Positions 37,601 through 48,009 of a DNA stretch of 64,000 bases are shown piece after piece. Source of the stretch: Costus lasius (Eukaryota; Streptophyta; Magnoliopsida; Zingiberales; Costaceae); the NCBI GenBank assembly GCA_027563935.2, contig CM050451.1:105799565-105863564 (forward strand). Direction: 5' to 3'. Every line of letters begins with the position of its first letter. Positions within the stretch are counted from its first letter, which is position 1. A model generated the notes under the pieces. The model searched no databases. It saw nothing but the letters and a program-made list of their open reading frames with translations, and was not told where the DNA came from. Made by a program: the position numbers and the translations under genes.

Positions 37601-40600
37601 CGGCCCGATTGCAACCGTGTCGTGCCGGGCACGGCACGACCGAATTTTATCTGGGCCCGGCACGGCCCGCGGCACGTTTAGCCGTGCCGGCCCAGGCACG
37701 ACTCAGAATTTGGCCGGGCACGGCCGGCACGCGGGCCGCATCCGGCACGCGGGCCAGTTTCGGCACGTGAGCCAGATTCGGCACGCGGGCTGAAACGGGC
37801 CCGCGGGCTACAGTCGGCCCAGCGGGCCGTGCCTGGCACGGCCCGAATGTGAATTATATATTTGCATAATTTTTTTAAAAAATATTTAATTATTATTTTA
37901 TTAATTATTTTATTTTAAACATATATAATTTTAATTTTAATATATTTTATTAAATTAATATTTATTTATTTATTAACAATACTAACAACACATGACTAAA
38001 GTTAAAATCAACTCGATTAAATTTCATATTCATAAATTATACATTTAAGCTTAAATCAATTGTCGACATAATGGGCATACACAATTGACTCGTAGCCAAC
38101 TACGCAAGCAGCTACTATGGAAGATATGCGAGCATTGTGTTAAGCATACTTGCGCTCCGTGCTCCATCTTCTCTATGCATATTGCACACTCCATGTTTTC
38201 AGCTCTACCTCCTTCTTCAATAATAAAAAATTCAAGTGACTCTTGTGCTTGGACCGCTTGGTTTGTTTCGATAGATTGCTCCGGCTCATCGTTGATATTA
38301 TCACTATCCTCCTCACTATCACTTATTTCAAAGTCCTCAACCTCTATCTCAATCTCAACCCCAGAAGGAGAGGGAGAAGCCAAAAATTCTTGTCTTGCAT
38401 GATCAGATAAGTGGATAAAGTGTTCTTCAAACCTGAATACATCAATTCGTATAATTTGACTAACACGTTCGATAATACTTAAAATAGTGATTCTCCATTG
38501 ATCAGCATTGAAGAAATTTAAGGTAGATGTAAGGAAGATTGAACGTTGAAAATTTGGCATAATGATAATTATCTTCACTCTTCTATTATCTGTCATTTTT
38601 CTCTATGCCTCGTGCTCGTGCTCACCACGTGATAATTATATTATAAAAGTAAATTAATTTAATACTTACTTGATCTTCTCTACGTCTAGTCACGTGGTGA
38701 GCACGAGGTATAGAAAAAAATGACTAGTCTAGACCGAGAGAGCATTGAATTCTTGATGGCTGAAAAGAAGCTTAAGTTTGAGTTCAATTAAGAAACTAAT
38801 TGTAACTCAAGACTTAGAAAAGAGATTAAGAGGGTATTAAGAGAGAATAAGAAATTATTCCAAAGATAGTTGGAAACTTGTGTGAAGAAATGAGAGGGTT
38901 GGGGGGTCAATTTATAGGGATGAATTGGGTGTATAATTACATATTTATACCCTATTTTCAATTATTAAAAGGGGCTAAAATGGTAATTTTATACCATAAA
39001 GACAATTATATCCCTAACTTTTAAAATTTTTATAACTATTATGAGGGCATTTAGGTAAAAATGCAGAAGAATTGTCGTGCCGTCCCGTGCCTGGCCCGGC
39101 CCGGGGTTCGTGCCGTGCCTGGCCCGGGTCCGTGCCGTGCCTGGCACGGGTCCGTGCCGTGCCTGGCCCGCGGGCCGCGAACCTCCGGCCCAGCACGGCC
39201 CGAGCCGGGCCACGGGTCGCCCGCGGCCCGTTGACTTGGTCAACGGGCCGGGCCGTGCCTGGCCCGTGTCGTGCCGGGCCGGCCCGGCCCGTTGGCCACC
39301 TCTAACCATACCAGTCCGGCGGCTCACTGGACCGAGTCACCGGACCAATTCCTCAAACCTTGCTTTCCAGTATCAACTAGGAATGGACTAAACAGCTTAA
39401 CTACGCAATAGAAGACAGTGACAGTATGATGGGAAAAGCTATTAAAATAGTCATCATGATGGTGCTCAATTAAGTTATATTAGATACGCATATGATTCTG
39501 ATGGTTGCAGAACCCTGGATATTGACATTGATTATTATGGATTAAATCCAGAAGCAGATTCATTTTGTAGCATAGCAAAAAACCTCGAAAATACCTTATA
39601 TGCACGTTGTGATGATGTCCTCTCGAGTCGTTGAACAAAATGGCAATATTTACCAGTATTCTCCAAAGGACAACGCCCATCGTGGGGACACTAACAGAAT
39701 TTTTAAAAGAGAGGGAAAATAGATTAAATGATTAAAAAAATTGTTATCAATCAGTCAAAAAAATGTTTCAAGAAACTCACAGGGGCCACCACAAATGCGC
39801 CACTTTTTAGTAAGCCATTCTGAACGATGCTTTTCTCATAACTAGGAACCACACTAGATACTTTACTATTCTTGCGATTTTTCTTCTCAAGCAAGTAAAA
39901 CAGAAAAAAGTAAATCAAGAAAATATAAACCTTGACGAAGTACAAGAACTGTGAGCAACACACTAATTGAGTTAGTATTTGAAGTAGTCAGCTTACCCTT
40001 TTTTCCATCCAGAGGATATATGAGCGCATTTGTGTTATGATTTTGGATCCATGTGGAGTTCCAGGCTCCAACAAAACCTAGAGGAAAAAAATATATAATA
40101 TTGTATAAGCAGATGGCGCCAAAAAGTTAAACAAGATAATTCAACCAAAATTGAAGAATAGTGCATGGATATTCAGTGGGCCAATGTTTGAATAAAATAA
40201 ATAATGAAACCACAACAAACCATGCATTTTCTGATTCAAATTCTAAACTGTACATTAGTTAGCTGAACAAATATAAAATTTTCTCCTGGTTTTGACCAAG
40301 CCTAGTCTAGATGTGCATAAAAGGCATTCTACAAATTTTCTAGTTGGTCTCAATTTCCCCTTGGGCCTCCTAAAATTCTAAGAAGAGTAGCTCAGTAACC
40401 TGTGTAAAAATAATAGTAAGTCCTCTGCTGTATCGACAATATATTTTACTCAAATATATAACAAGGGTTATACTTTCATCAAAATAATGCATAAATTACA
40501 CAAATGCAACACAAACTTTACGTTGACTTCAATTTTGTATGCATATACTATCTTTCCCGTTCCAACGTCACCTTTGAGTACATATACAACTGATCCAGTT

Positions 40601-43600
40601 TCAATGTTCATACATTTGTTACTACTCCTAAACAAACTTCAAACATCTGATGTGGCTAACTGGGATGCTCGCATGATGCCATGTTCCGTGCATGTCAATA
40701 AAATAATAAAATTTTAGCCAGATCATCAATCTTTGAAAAAAAAAATTGTTTATTATTTTATTATTTTTGCCAATATCGCACATGACATGGCATCACAGTC
40801 GACACCTCCATCAACCACGTCAAAAATCCAGTTAAGAAAAGTAACAGATGTACTAAGATATAACTAAAAAAGATCATGCATGAAATTAAAACTAGCGGTA
40901 AATTTTGTTTATGATATATGCATTTAGCCAAAAAATCAACAATTTAATACACTGGAAAATTTTAAATCCACAAATGAATTATATCATGGTATACAGTACT
41001 TCAGGCCATGAAACATGAACTCTGTTTATGGATAAAATACTCAGGTGTATCTCAAAAGAGGTCCTGCAAGTGAATTATGTAGAAAAGGTTCAAATTAAGC
41101 TTTTGATGAGTCAATGTTATATTATATGAAGTCACAGTTTTTCCTCATTAATTTTTTGGATGAGCTCTCATATTGGAAGGGTATTTACTAAATATATTGC
41201 TTTGCTATATCTTGTGGGTAATATTTATCTATAATTTAGTTCGGAAGAAAGGTGGCAATCAAACACTGGAATATATTTTATTAACATAGGATGAGCCAAC
41301 GTTGAATGTATTTCTTTGTCACATCTTAGGAGTAACATTTATGTATTCATTTAGTTCAACAGAACAGTAGCAATCAAACACTGGAATAACTCAATTTCAT
41401 TTAGGTAGAAGTTGAGAAGCTTACTATGAAAATATATTTTTCCATGTGCAATTCTTGTGGTCAAACAATAATTATAATTTAGGAGGAAGCTTCAATCGCT
41501 CTTCATTCCATAGAACTTGTAGGACAAGCATAAGCTTGATATCAAGGTGCAAGGCCAGAAATTTAGCTCAGAAAATATTTTCCCAAATATTCTCTAGTTT
41601 AAACATAATTTGCTGATAAATCCTTTTATTTCTTTGTTTTACTTAAATTCACATAGTACAGAATGTATTTGAATCATGATTTGTATACATAAGCATAAAA
41701 TTTTGGCAACGGGTGATCATGTAATTATTTAACTACTTTAGTTTGTGGCAGCAATGAAGACAAGTAAATATAATAGATAGAAGGAACTAATGTGAATACA
41801 TAATATTAATTATATTTACTTTATACACTTTAAATGATAAAGTGGATGAAATGAATTTTACTAAATTTATCCATTTAAAATTCAAGGTTGTACATAGTCC
41901 AGTCAAGCTTAGTCTACTATTGAGTTCAGAAAGTTGATAGACAGAAGTTGCACCTTGTCCATTTCATTTTTTTAACAATATAACATAAACATTTTAATAT
42001 AATGCAAAAAATAAGAATTTGCTCAAAATGGATACTAGTTTGCGTGAGGAGATGGTGATTATAAGGCTTCAGTACTTCACAGGAATCAACCAAAGTTCAA
42101 TACATCCTACTAGTTGCTACACGTCTTTTCTGGTTTACAAGCTACCCTAGAAATAAAGCTCTTGAATGATACAGACTATGAAGTGTGAAACAGTCTCAGC
42201 TCAACCTAATTGCGCATCTCAGTATCTAGGCCTCCTACTGCAATAAAACATATGCTAATCCGTGCGATAGTATTTCTGTTTTATTTTCCTTTTTTTCCCA
42301 GTTCTTATAAATGCAATTCTATTCTACATGTCAGTGTCTCATTCACTTATAAACTACTTAGCTTATACAACAAATAAGAAAAGAAAAAATCAAACTAAAT
42401 TGGATCATGTTAGGAAGAGTATATTTGTCTTCAACATGCTCTACAAGGAGGGAACTTAATCTAAATTAATTAGTCTAACGACAAAAAGTTTATCCAATAG
42501 GAAAAATAAAAAAGGAAGATCCTTCAAAAATGACAGAAGAAATATCCATCAATCTTGATTAGCGAAAATTTATAAAAGCATTATTTTTATGTATATGAGA
42601 TTATGTATAACGAGGGAAAGGCTTGTAATATGGTAATTAGAAACTAAATTGAATTCTTTTCAGCAATCAATGTGAGCAGCACTCACCACATTTTTTGATC
42701 ATGCAATGCCACTATTCACGGACAACTGACATCCGATTTGATGCTAAGCATGAATTGAATTTGCACAATGCTATTCGAAGTTATTATTTTGTTATGGATT
42801 CAGCATGGAAAAACCTTTTTTCTATTGGTTCAAATAATTACACAGGTCATAAAGACTATAAAACCTAATACATTATACAAACTCTTACAAATTCCCTATG
42901 TGAGACTAAACATATGCTCATCCTAACACTCCCCCTTAAAGTGGAGCATATATATATACAGGTCATGTCAAACTAATTACGAAGTATAGAAAATGTGCCT
43001 TCCACAAGAGGCTTAATAAACATATCTATAAGACTTTTAGATTGAGTGAAGAGAGTGCAAATCCTGTTAGCCATCACAACATCTCTAACAAAATAACAAC
43101 AAACTTTAAAATGTTTGGTTCTATCATGACATATTGGTTAGTTGATAATATAGGTAGCAACTTAGTTATCACATCACATAGTCATGGACCATCATGAGTA
43201 AGATCCAAATCACTTAAAAGTATTTAAAGCAACTCAGATCAGTACATACCAATTTACCAACAAGGCAAACTACCAAACAATATGCTAGTTGTGATGACCC
43301 GGGAATGCTCCCCTCCCTATTATAGTCATGGGAAAAGTGACTAAGACGTGTAGACACCGGGGAGATCTATTTGGAGGAGATAGGAAAAAACTACCATTTG
43401 TGTTATGTTGTCTACTGCTTTGCAATTGAGGAGCAATTGGTCTTAGCGCGATGGACTCGATCCTTGGGTTAGGCCCAAAAATATGTGTGCTATTTGAGTT
43501 ATGACATAGCGTGGTGCAAAACACCACTATGTCATGTGCACAGGAGTTTGCGGGCATTGCGGGTTGGAGGATGTGGCGCATGCTTGATGGAGATCCGACT

Positions 43601-46600
43601 AGAGATGGCATCAGGTAGGGTATCCACTTTTTTGCCATACCTATACCCGAATAACAACCCTGCTATCCATACTCAATTATCTACTCGATTTTTTTCTAAA
43701 ACTCCTGGTCGAACCCGATCCTAATAAAACTTCAACTACACATTAACTACCATACCCTATAAATACCCGACTTAAATAATTAACTCTATTAAATTATATA
43801 TTATATAACTGATAACCCGAAGAAATTCGACATTTATGGTAAAAAAGTTAGGGCATTAGATTATAAATATAAATTATTATTTTATTTATATATATATAAT
43901 CGGGTTCAGATAGTGGGTATGCAACCTACCACTACCTATACCCTACCTAAACCCAACTCGAGTAGTGTTCATACTACCCATACCCGAACCGAACCCGATT
44001 AATAAGCATCTGATTACCTATAATTGAGTTAAAACAAACCCGACGCCATTCCTAGATCCGACCCAAAGTATGGTGCGGAGCAGTACGAACTCAGTGTCAA
44101 TATCTAGGATCTATTGCCGCCATTTGGAGAAGAGGTTGCCATCTCCCTTGATTGTCTCTCGTTGTCGCTCGCATAAGAGAAGAGAGAAGGCAAGTGTGCA
44201 TGTTACCTAATTGTAGCCCTTGCACTTGATTTTATAGCTAACAAATGAAACCCTACTTTAGATACATGCAAACACGTCTCGCTAGGGTTCGCTATTTTTG
44301 CCACACACGTTTTTATCGGCAAGCTACAGGTGAAGGAATGTTGGACATGTGCATGCTTCCATGTCATAGCTTGAGTTTTCCATCCTTGGACGCATGTTTG
44401 TCCAAGTCTTCGGTTGCTTCCCTTCTCTGGCCGATGCTTTCATGTCCACGTGTCTATCCACTTGTTAACTTTGGCCAGATGTTCTCCCACATAAGTTGCT
44501 CCTTGCCAACTTTAGTTAATGTGTGGATATTTCCCTTCTTTGCCAAGTTTGCTCTTTGTTCCTTATGAATGCATGCGGCAGCTTGCTAAATTTAGTTGCT
44601 TGATTCACATCTTGGCTTTGTCGTGAGCTGGGGTAAGTGGGTTGAGTGCGGTTGGCATCCCAGTTGTACCCACTCCACATCATATTTTGGGTCGGAACTT
44701 GATCAAGCGTATGTCGCATCCTCAAACTCGCAAAGCCCGCAAACTCCTATGCACATGACTATGTGGTGCTTTCCGCCATGCCATGTCATAACTCAAATAA
44801 CACCTGTACCCTGGGTCTAACCCAAGGATCGAATCCATCGTGCCAAGACCAATTGCTCCTCAATTGGTACACCTGCAAAGCTGTAGACAACCTAACACAA
44901 ATGATAGGTTTTTCCTATCTCCTTCATATAGGTCTCCTTGCTTAGCCTCACCTTTGTGAGTGTCAACATGCCTTAGTCATGTCTCCCATGGTGTTAGCAG
45001 GGAGGGGAACGCCCCCGCATTCCCACGCCGTCACACTGGCCATACTAGTACTTGCTTCAATGGATACTTATCAAACTTACCACTCAATATGGATCGGTAT
45101 TTTAGACTTTATATATAGCTAAACATACATGCATTAAAGACATATAATGAAAGAGTTATGTTGTCTGCCACTCCATCCCTAACATTACACTTTAATCCTA
45201 TAGAGGCTTTATAGTTCCTGGACAAGAACTCGATTCTAACAACCATACTCATGATGGATATACTTCAAAATTTAGTTTAGTTTTCAATTGCCATAATGAT
45301 CATCATATGTGCAAACACTTTCTTTAGTGTATATATTCAAGTTTTTAGAATCAAGCACATTGTTTTGTGCCTTTGATAACATTGGCTATGATATAGATAT
45401 TCTTAAAGCATGTAAATTTGTCTTAAAGTTTGTCTTTCTTCTTGCTTAAGTAGTTCTCATCCTCCATGAGGTTTAACATATCTGAACATGGCAGCACAAT
45501 TGTGCAGTAGGCTCTAAAAATTATTCATTTATCGTATAAATAACAGAGGCCTTTTCAGCTATATATTTGCTTCAAGTTAGGAGTAGAAGCATAATCCTGC
45601 TGATCAAGAACTTATTTCACATAACTCACTTAAATGATTGTTCAAGCAAAATTTCATTCAAATAAATTTACATTTACTGACATTTTCTTATTACTAAAAG
45701 ATTCAAACTACATGTAATGGAACTGCTACAATAAAGCAACGTCATGTGGCATGCATATGATAAGAACCAGACAAAATCATGCATGAATAATGAAACGCAT
45801 CCTACTAAGTAAAAACAGGTCAATAACAAAGTAAAAAACTGATTATAGCACATACCAAAACATCTCTTGTAAGGTCCCAAAGCTGGCGTAAAATTGTAAT
45901 CCGATCACTAAGTGATGGAATCTCCCCAAGGGCATACGACTTTGTTCAGTTGCCATAGAATAAAATGTACAAAATAATTAGCCAAGAAAGAAAGAATTAC
46001 ATCTCCAAATCTTGCTTGAAAAATAGAAAAGATATATAATCACATGGTAATACATCAATAAGACATAAATCTACTTATCCTCTTCCCTTTACATTTTAAA
46101 AAAGTCTGCCTTTATGCTCAAGAAGATCCCAGGAAAGTGTAAGAAGCAGCTGATTGGATGCATTAGTTTCTCATTAGAAGAGTATAAAAGAATATACCTA
46201 ACCTCAAATTAAATTCCATGCATCAAACCTTGATCATCTAAATAAAAAATGAGTAATATTATCCTCAAGGAAAATCATCAACATATAAATCATAAGGAGA
46301 AACATAAAAAAAATCACAATTTACATAGGACTTAACATGACTTTTTTCACCAAAACACTATGAGATAGAATATAATAACTTACGAAACCATAATTTGCCA
46401 ATTATTTTTGTCTTTCATGCCATAATAGATAATATATGAAATTGTTCACCCTTAGTGTTTTGAGTTTATTTATCCCAACTCTTACCATTCAAAATTACTA
46501 GAACAATACACTAGCTAGGGGAGTCTGTATCAGTTTAGGGATCTTACAGAAATCACAAGATCATGCTCTCTATCTTGCTTATCAAGGTTGCGATTCAATG

Positions 46601-48009
46601 CTTGGATGCTATCAAAACTGTGAATGATTGGCAGTCCTTTCAAATCTACAGTAAAGGATGGCACAAACCACAACTTAGATTCCAAATAAGTAGACTAGGA
46701 CTGCATAAATAAATAAAATGTTAATACATAAATGACAAAATATATTGAGAATATACAAGGATGACAGGCATAAATTTAATTATGAGAACATATTCAAATA
46801 ACCAAGAAAGCTATTATAGCAATACCTACAGGCTATAAGAGTATCATACAAGTAAATGACACTACAATCCACAACCTTGAAAAGACAAAATAATGTAAGA
46901 TATGGCCTGCAAATGTGAAAACCATACGATTTGGTAGATTCCTCATAACATTGAGAAAGGGTGAAAAGTAAATATACTGAATGTAGGAGATTATAAGAGC
47001 CATTCAGTTTTCCCCAGTTATATGACTTCAATTATTCCTATGTCGTGGATTCTTTTTGCAGATGACCCTGTGTAGGAAGTTGAGAAAACAGAGGCAAAGG
47101 AGTCAGTATTTGTCATACAAATTTACCTTGCAAAAGACTTTGGGCAGCCCTTTGCATTGATTTTGATGGTTCTACCAAATTAATTCTTTCCAAAGAACGA
47201 GGCCAGACCTCCCGCATTGCCCTGAGAAGTTCAACATTTCACATATTGAAAGGATAATATAATGGCATCAACTCTTTCATGTGCAACACTTCCATTTGGC
47301 AGAGCACAGAAATTCAGTTTTAATAGGCAAAAGAAGAAAGTGCTCCCACCAAAGTGCTGAACCCGGTCCTGCACCAAAATCCAAGACTTTCGATGGAGAG
47401 AATTCTGGCAGCCTCCTGCGAACCTACAAGCACAAACGCTATCAAAAAGAGAAAAGCACAATCATCATAGACATTTATAGAACCTATGCTTTCTTTACGC
47501 AAAAGGCGGCAACTTTGAACCTCTCGGAGGACCCGGTGACACGCAGAGTACACAGCAGGCATGCGGGAGGCCACGTATGCCTCGGTCTCGTCGTCCCTAT
47601 ACCTGAGACCACTGTCCCCGTAAGCGGACTGAATCTTCCACCGCCCTGCCCGGTGGACGACGGGCCTGAAGGGGTCGTCAACGAGGTCACGGGAGGCGGA
47701 GGCGGCAAGCTGGAGATTGGCGTCCTTGAGCTTGCAGAAGGACTCCGAGAGGAGCAGCACCTTGCGGTTCATGTGAGCCTTCTCCCTCTCTGCTCCGGTA
47801 CGATTGAAAGGAACATAAAAGGCAGATTTAGAACGACAAGGCGAGAACAAATAGATTTAAAGGGCAGGTTGGTGACCTCTGAGGAACTTCTTGATGGCGC
47901 GGCGGAGGGAGAGGGGAACGAGGTTGATGCCTTCGGATTGCCTAGCGGCGGACCGGAGGGTTTCGGCAGTGAAGAGCTTCGACGCTGCCTCGGGGAGCGG
48001 TGTAGCCAT
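34689..48009 (-). CDS. METTL17/Rsm22-like mitochondrial ribosome assembly protein (12 exons, 510 aa)
   Basis: Rsm22/METTL17 family: methyltransferase-fold protein that binds the mitochondrial small ribosomal subunit during assembly. Exons (minus): 47877-48009, 47521-47789, 47350-47423, 47127-47221, 46548-46645, 45856-45939, 39997-40077, 39781-39885, 39595-39690, 36858-36937, 35458-35546, 34689-35017. They total 511 codons including TAG, with GT-AG introns and consistent phases throughout. The N-terminus (MATPLPEAASKLFTAETLRS) is basic/hydroxylated and could be a mitochondrial presequence. The SAM-fold motif I is KVLDFGAGPGSALW (exon 3). Exon 9 has C314-x5-C320-x8-C329 (CPHDGRCPLENTGKYC) and the last exon has MDIC (C470); these are candidates for the 4Fe-4S cluster known in METTL17. 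The end (ARRSLWGDLWPF) is family-typical. Introns 6 (5.8 kb) and 9 (2.7 kb) are swollen by transposons, but every exon is intact. Confidence 0.93.
35547..36857 (-). other. METTL17-like intron 10 with direct repeat and GC-rich insert
   Basis: This 1.3-kb intron contains two diverged copies of a 250-270 bp segment in the same orientation (about 35680-35950 and 36250-36515), separated by a 300-bp block. That block includes an A-rich run (36088-36103) and a GC-rich part (about 36120-36200). The exons on both sides splice in frame without it. Confidence 0.75.
35680..36515. repeat. Diverged direct repeat pair inside METTL17-like intron 10
   Basis: Shared landmarks in the same order in both copies: GTTCAATTGC.AATAATAT, TCATTCCAT-like, ATCAATATTGGT, AAATAGGCAAA, TTTTTAATCACT and GCCTTCATTTGAA. 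Similarity is clear but imperfect with many indels, so this is an old duplication or two copies of one repeat family. Confidence 0.75.
38051..38596 (-). CDS. RING-H2 finger protein inside the hAT element (181 aa)
   Basis: Intronless ORF with a genuine ATG at 38596. The N-terminal half (residues 1-80) has no motif I recognise. An acidic segment (EIEIEVEDFEISDSEEDSD, about 85-105) follows. The C-terminus is a complete RING-H2 finger: CAIC, QCSHIFHSSC, then WLRVNCVCPLC, spaced as C-x2-C ... C-x-H-x2-H-x2-C-x10-C-x2-C. This finger binds two zinc ions and is the hallmark of E2-recruiting ubiquitin ligases. The tryptophan that contacts E2 (RSW) is present. The ORF ends LCRQLI*. No transmembrane segment is evident. 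It lies between the terminal arms of the transposon, so it is most simply a captured host gene; whether it is expressed cannot be judged from sequence. Confidence 0.75.
   Translation of the reverse strand: MTDNRRVKIIIIMPNFQRSIFLTSTLNFFNADQWRITILSIIERVSQIIRIDVFRFEEHFIHLSDHARQEFLASPSPSGVEIEIEVEDFEISDSEEDSDNINDEPEQSIETNQAVQAQESLEFFIIEEGGRAENMECAICIEKMEHGAQVCLTQCSHIFHSSCLRSWLRVNCVCPLCRQLI
38593..38724. repeat. Inverted repeat spanning the start of the RING-H2 ORF
   Basis: GTCATTTTTCTCTATGCCTC... (from 38592) reappears inverted at about 38690-38724 (CACGTGGTGAGCACGAGG). The left arm has an extra GTGCTC hexamer. Both arms carry CACGTG, a G-box, in the presumed promoter. The arms are about 35-40 bp with a loop of about 55 bp. 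Confidence 0.8.
42780..43230 (-). mobile_element. Ty1/copia remnant: RNase H end, polypurine tract and LTR start
   Basis: On the minus strand, broken frames read as the end of a Copia RNase H domain: CHDRTKHFKVCCYFVRD near 43070-43130, then LFTQSKSLIDMFIKPL. This is followed by a polypurine tract (CTTTAAGGGGGAG, about 42930-42942) and the LTR beginning TGTTAGGATGAGC at 42928. The frame contains stops, so this is a dead fragment. How far the LTR extends toward 42700 is uncertain, and the 5' part of the element is missing or unrecognisable. Confidence 0.65.
43290..45035. mobile_element. Element with long (~350-380 bp) inverted terminal repeats
   Basis: The left arm (43290-43599, continuing at 44063-44100 after a nested insertion) and right arm (about 44660-45035, inverted) share long blocks such as TTGAGGAGCAATTGGTCTT, CGATCCTTGGGTTAG and ATTTGAGTTATGACAT. 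The outer ends begin TGTGA(T/C)G and run into GGGAATGC. The middle (44100-44660) is unique and has no transposase-like frame. Long terminal inversions suggest a MULE/foldback element; two LTR fragments in opposite orientation is an alternative. Sequences just outside (ATGCTAGT and ATACTAGT) are similar but do not make a clean TSD. Confidence 0.65.
43600..44054. mobile_element. hAT MITE nested in the long-inverted-repeat element
   Basis: A perfect 8-bp target-site duplication GATCCGAC (43592-43599 and 44055-44062) encloses 455 bp. The termini TAGAGATGGCATCAGG and inverted TAGGAATGGCGTCGGG match the hAT pattern. The body is AT-rich with many CCCGA/TACCC motifs. Removing it joins the left arm so that it aligns continuously with the right arm, which independently confirms the insertion limits. 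Confidence 0.9.

Larger units (their letters stand above)
37526..39304. mobile_element. hAT-type DNA transposon carrying a RING-H2 gene, in METTL17-like intron 9
   Basis: A perfect 8-bp target-site duplication, ACCATACC, flanks the element (37518-37525 and 39305-39312). The ends are inverted repeats starting TAGAGGTGGCCA, the TA(G)nGG form of hAT termini. The subterminal 230-330 bp on each side are packed with GGCACGGCCCG/CGGGCCGTGCC motifs in inverted arrangement, a usual hAT feature. No transposase is present, so it is non-autonomous. Between the arms lies AT-rich DNA and a 181-codon RING-H2 ORF on the minus strand. The element sits entirely in the intron and leaves splicing intact. Element limits are certain from the TSD; the superfamily follows from TSD length and ends. 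Confidence 0.9.
40078..45855 (-). other. METTL17-like intron 6 (5.8 kb) with nested transposons
   Basis: Between exon 6 and exon 7 there is no exon-like sequence and the reading frame is in phase 0 on both sides. The intron contains a Copia 3' remnant (about 42780-43230) and a long inverted-repeat element with a nested hAT MITE (43290-45035). The rest (40078-42780 and 45036-45855) is AT-rich with no recognisable feature. Confidence 0.8.

Noticed and set aside
37425..37793. ORFs in the GC-rich transposon arms (also 38989-39391)
   Set aside because: Arg/Pro/Gly-rich translations of subterminal repeats (GGCACGGCCCG), open on both strands.
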